Assembly (NCBI GenBank): GCA_030625905.1
Contig: DAOUQA010000041.1
Coordinates: 1-13,264 of the forward strand
Direction of reading: 5' to 3'
Source of the DNA: Kiritimatiellales bacterium
Lineage (GTDB): Bacteria > Verrucomicrobiota > Kiritimatiellia > Kiritimatiellales > Pontiellaceae
Length of the DNA: 13,264 nucleotides
Part shown: positions 12,980-13,264 of the stretch, in pieces
How positions within the stretch are numbered: the first letter of the stretch is position 1
How the letters are laid out: the number at the start of each line of letters is the position of its first letter
The notes under the pieces: model-generated
Seen by the model: only the letters and a program-made list of their open reading frames with translations
What the model was told of the DNA's origin: nothing
Database searches by the model: none
Translations under genes and position numbers: made by a program

Positions 12980-13068
12980 GCAACGGATTGATAAAAGCAA
13001 CCGATCCGCCCATCCGCCCACGCCAAGGCTACGGCACGACATGTCCGCTGCTTTTATCAATCCGTTGC
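12980..13068. repeat. 89-bp element bounded by 20-bp perfect inverted repeats
   Basis: 12980-12999 (GCAACGGATTGATAAAAGCA) and 13049-13068 are exact reverse complements; one base further out or in they diverge, so the repeat ends are sharp. The 49-bp centre is GC-rich and includes CCAAGGCTACGGCACGAC. No coding. The loop is too long and no T-run follows for a standard terminator; the form is that of a MITE or REPIN-like element. It lies 10 bp after the DUF2283 stop and about 50 bp before the membrane-protein start. Confidence 0.7.
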
Positions 13069-13078
13069 AAAAATCGCC

Positions 13079-13264
13079 TTATGCGGGGATGGCTTGTTTG
13101 ATGTACGGAAGCTGGGTTACGGCAAACTCATGCAAATCGATTTTCTTGCTGGCGTTATCGACATCGATTCCCGACAGGTTGCCGTCGGCATCGTAATCCA
13201 GAACCACGCCTTCGGATATCTCCCTGCTTTCAGCACTTGGGTTCGCCGAGAGGCTAATGTACAG
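13079..13264 (-). CDS. DUF2283 family protein, C-terminal part (5' end outside window)
   Basis: The frame entering from the right edge gives 61 residues: LYISLSANPSAES, EISEGVVLDYDADGNLSGIDVDNAS, then a helical tail and a stop. The EGVVLDYDADGNLSGIDV block is the hallmark of DUF2283, a small (about 60-80 residue) protein family of unknown function often found beside DUF4258 or toxin-antitoxin-like genes. Probably only a few N-terminal residues are missing. What precedes it cannot be seen. Confidence 0.8.
   Translation of the reverse strand: MYISLSANPSAESREISEGVVLDYDADGNLSGIDVDNASKKIDLHEFAVTQLPYIKQAIPA

Noticed and set aside
1..13264. CRISPR array, tRNA or rRNA genes
   Set aside because: No regularly spaced direct repeats and no tRNA or rRNA signatures were seen on either strand; the repeats found are REP or inverted-repeat types.

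Overview
The window reads as part of a Gram-negative bacterial chromosome of moderate GC. It carries a bacterial mevalonate pathway (HMG-CoA synthase, HMG-CoA reductase, type 2 IPP isomerase), a SAM-riboswitch-controlled transsulfhydrylation route to methionine, a type IV pilus motor ATPase, a candidate sigma-54 promoter, a soluble hybrid histidine kinase and many intergenic repeats. This would fit a PVC-type lineage such as Kiritimatiellota or Lentisphaerae, or a deltaproteobacterial-type genome. That placement is an impression from gene content, not a phylogenetic result.

Layout, left to right. Positions 1-4327 are all minus strand: a mevalonate cluster read right to left as mvaA (HMG-CoA reductase), an inserted stretch of defence/addiction genes, then fni and mvaS, whose 3' part lies outside the window. 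The insert (about 1475-3295) holds a HigB/HigA toxin-antitoxin pair with a palindromic operator, a truncated DUF2971 remnant, and a HEPN/MNT (HepT/MntA) pair. Its outer flank has a stem-loop resembling half of an integron attC site and a dispersed intergenic repeat. Positions 4383-5207 hold a RAYT (Y1 HUH transposase-like protein) bracketed by inverted REP pairs, the classic RAYT/REPIN arrangement; the left REPIN abuts the mvaA promoter.

Positions 5272-8085 are the plus-strand methionine region: promoter, SAM-I-type riboswitch, an expression platform with a possible long-range anti-Shine-Dalgarno pairing, metY, an inverted-repeat spacer, and metX. MetX acetylates homoserine and MetY converts O-acetylhomoserine plus sulfide to homocysteine, so the pair makes a pathway step switched off when SAM is plentiful.

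Positions 8110-13264 return to the minus strand. Read right to left they hold the C-terminal part of a DUF2283 protein, a 20-bp perfect inverted repeat bounding an 89-bp element, a COG2426-type membrane protein coupled to an Nfu-type Fe-S scaffold, a REC-PAS-PAS-HisKA-HATPase-REC hybrid kinase, and a PilT-type ATPase with an extra C-terminal TPR-like region. A good -24/-12 (sigma-54) sequence lies directly in front of the pilT-like gene.

Points most worth following up: addiction modules lodged inside an isoprenoid operon, the long-range switch of the SAM riboswitch, the sigma-54/PilT-TPR locus, the RAYT with its REPINs, and a Gln-to-His change at a normally conserved active-site position of the IPP isomerase. 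No clearly undescribed multi-gene system is visible.
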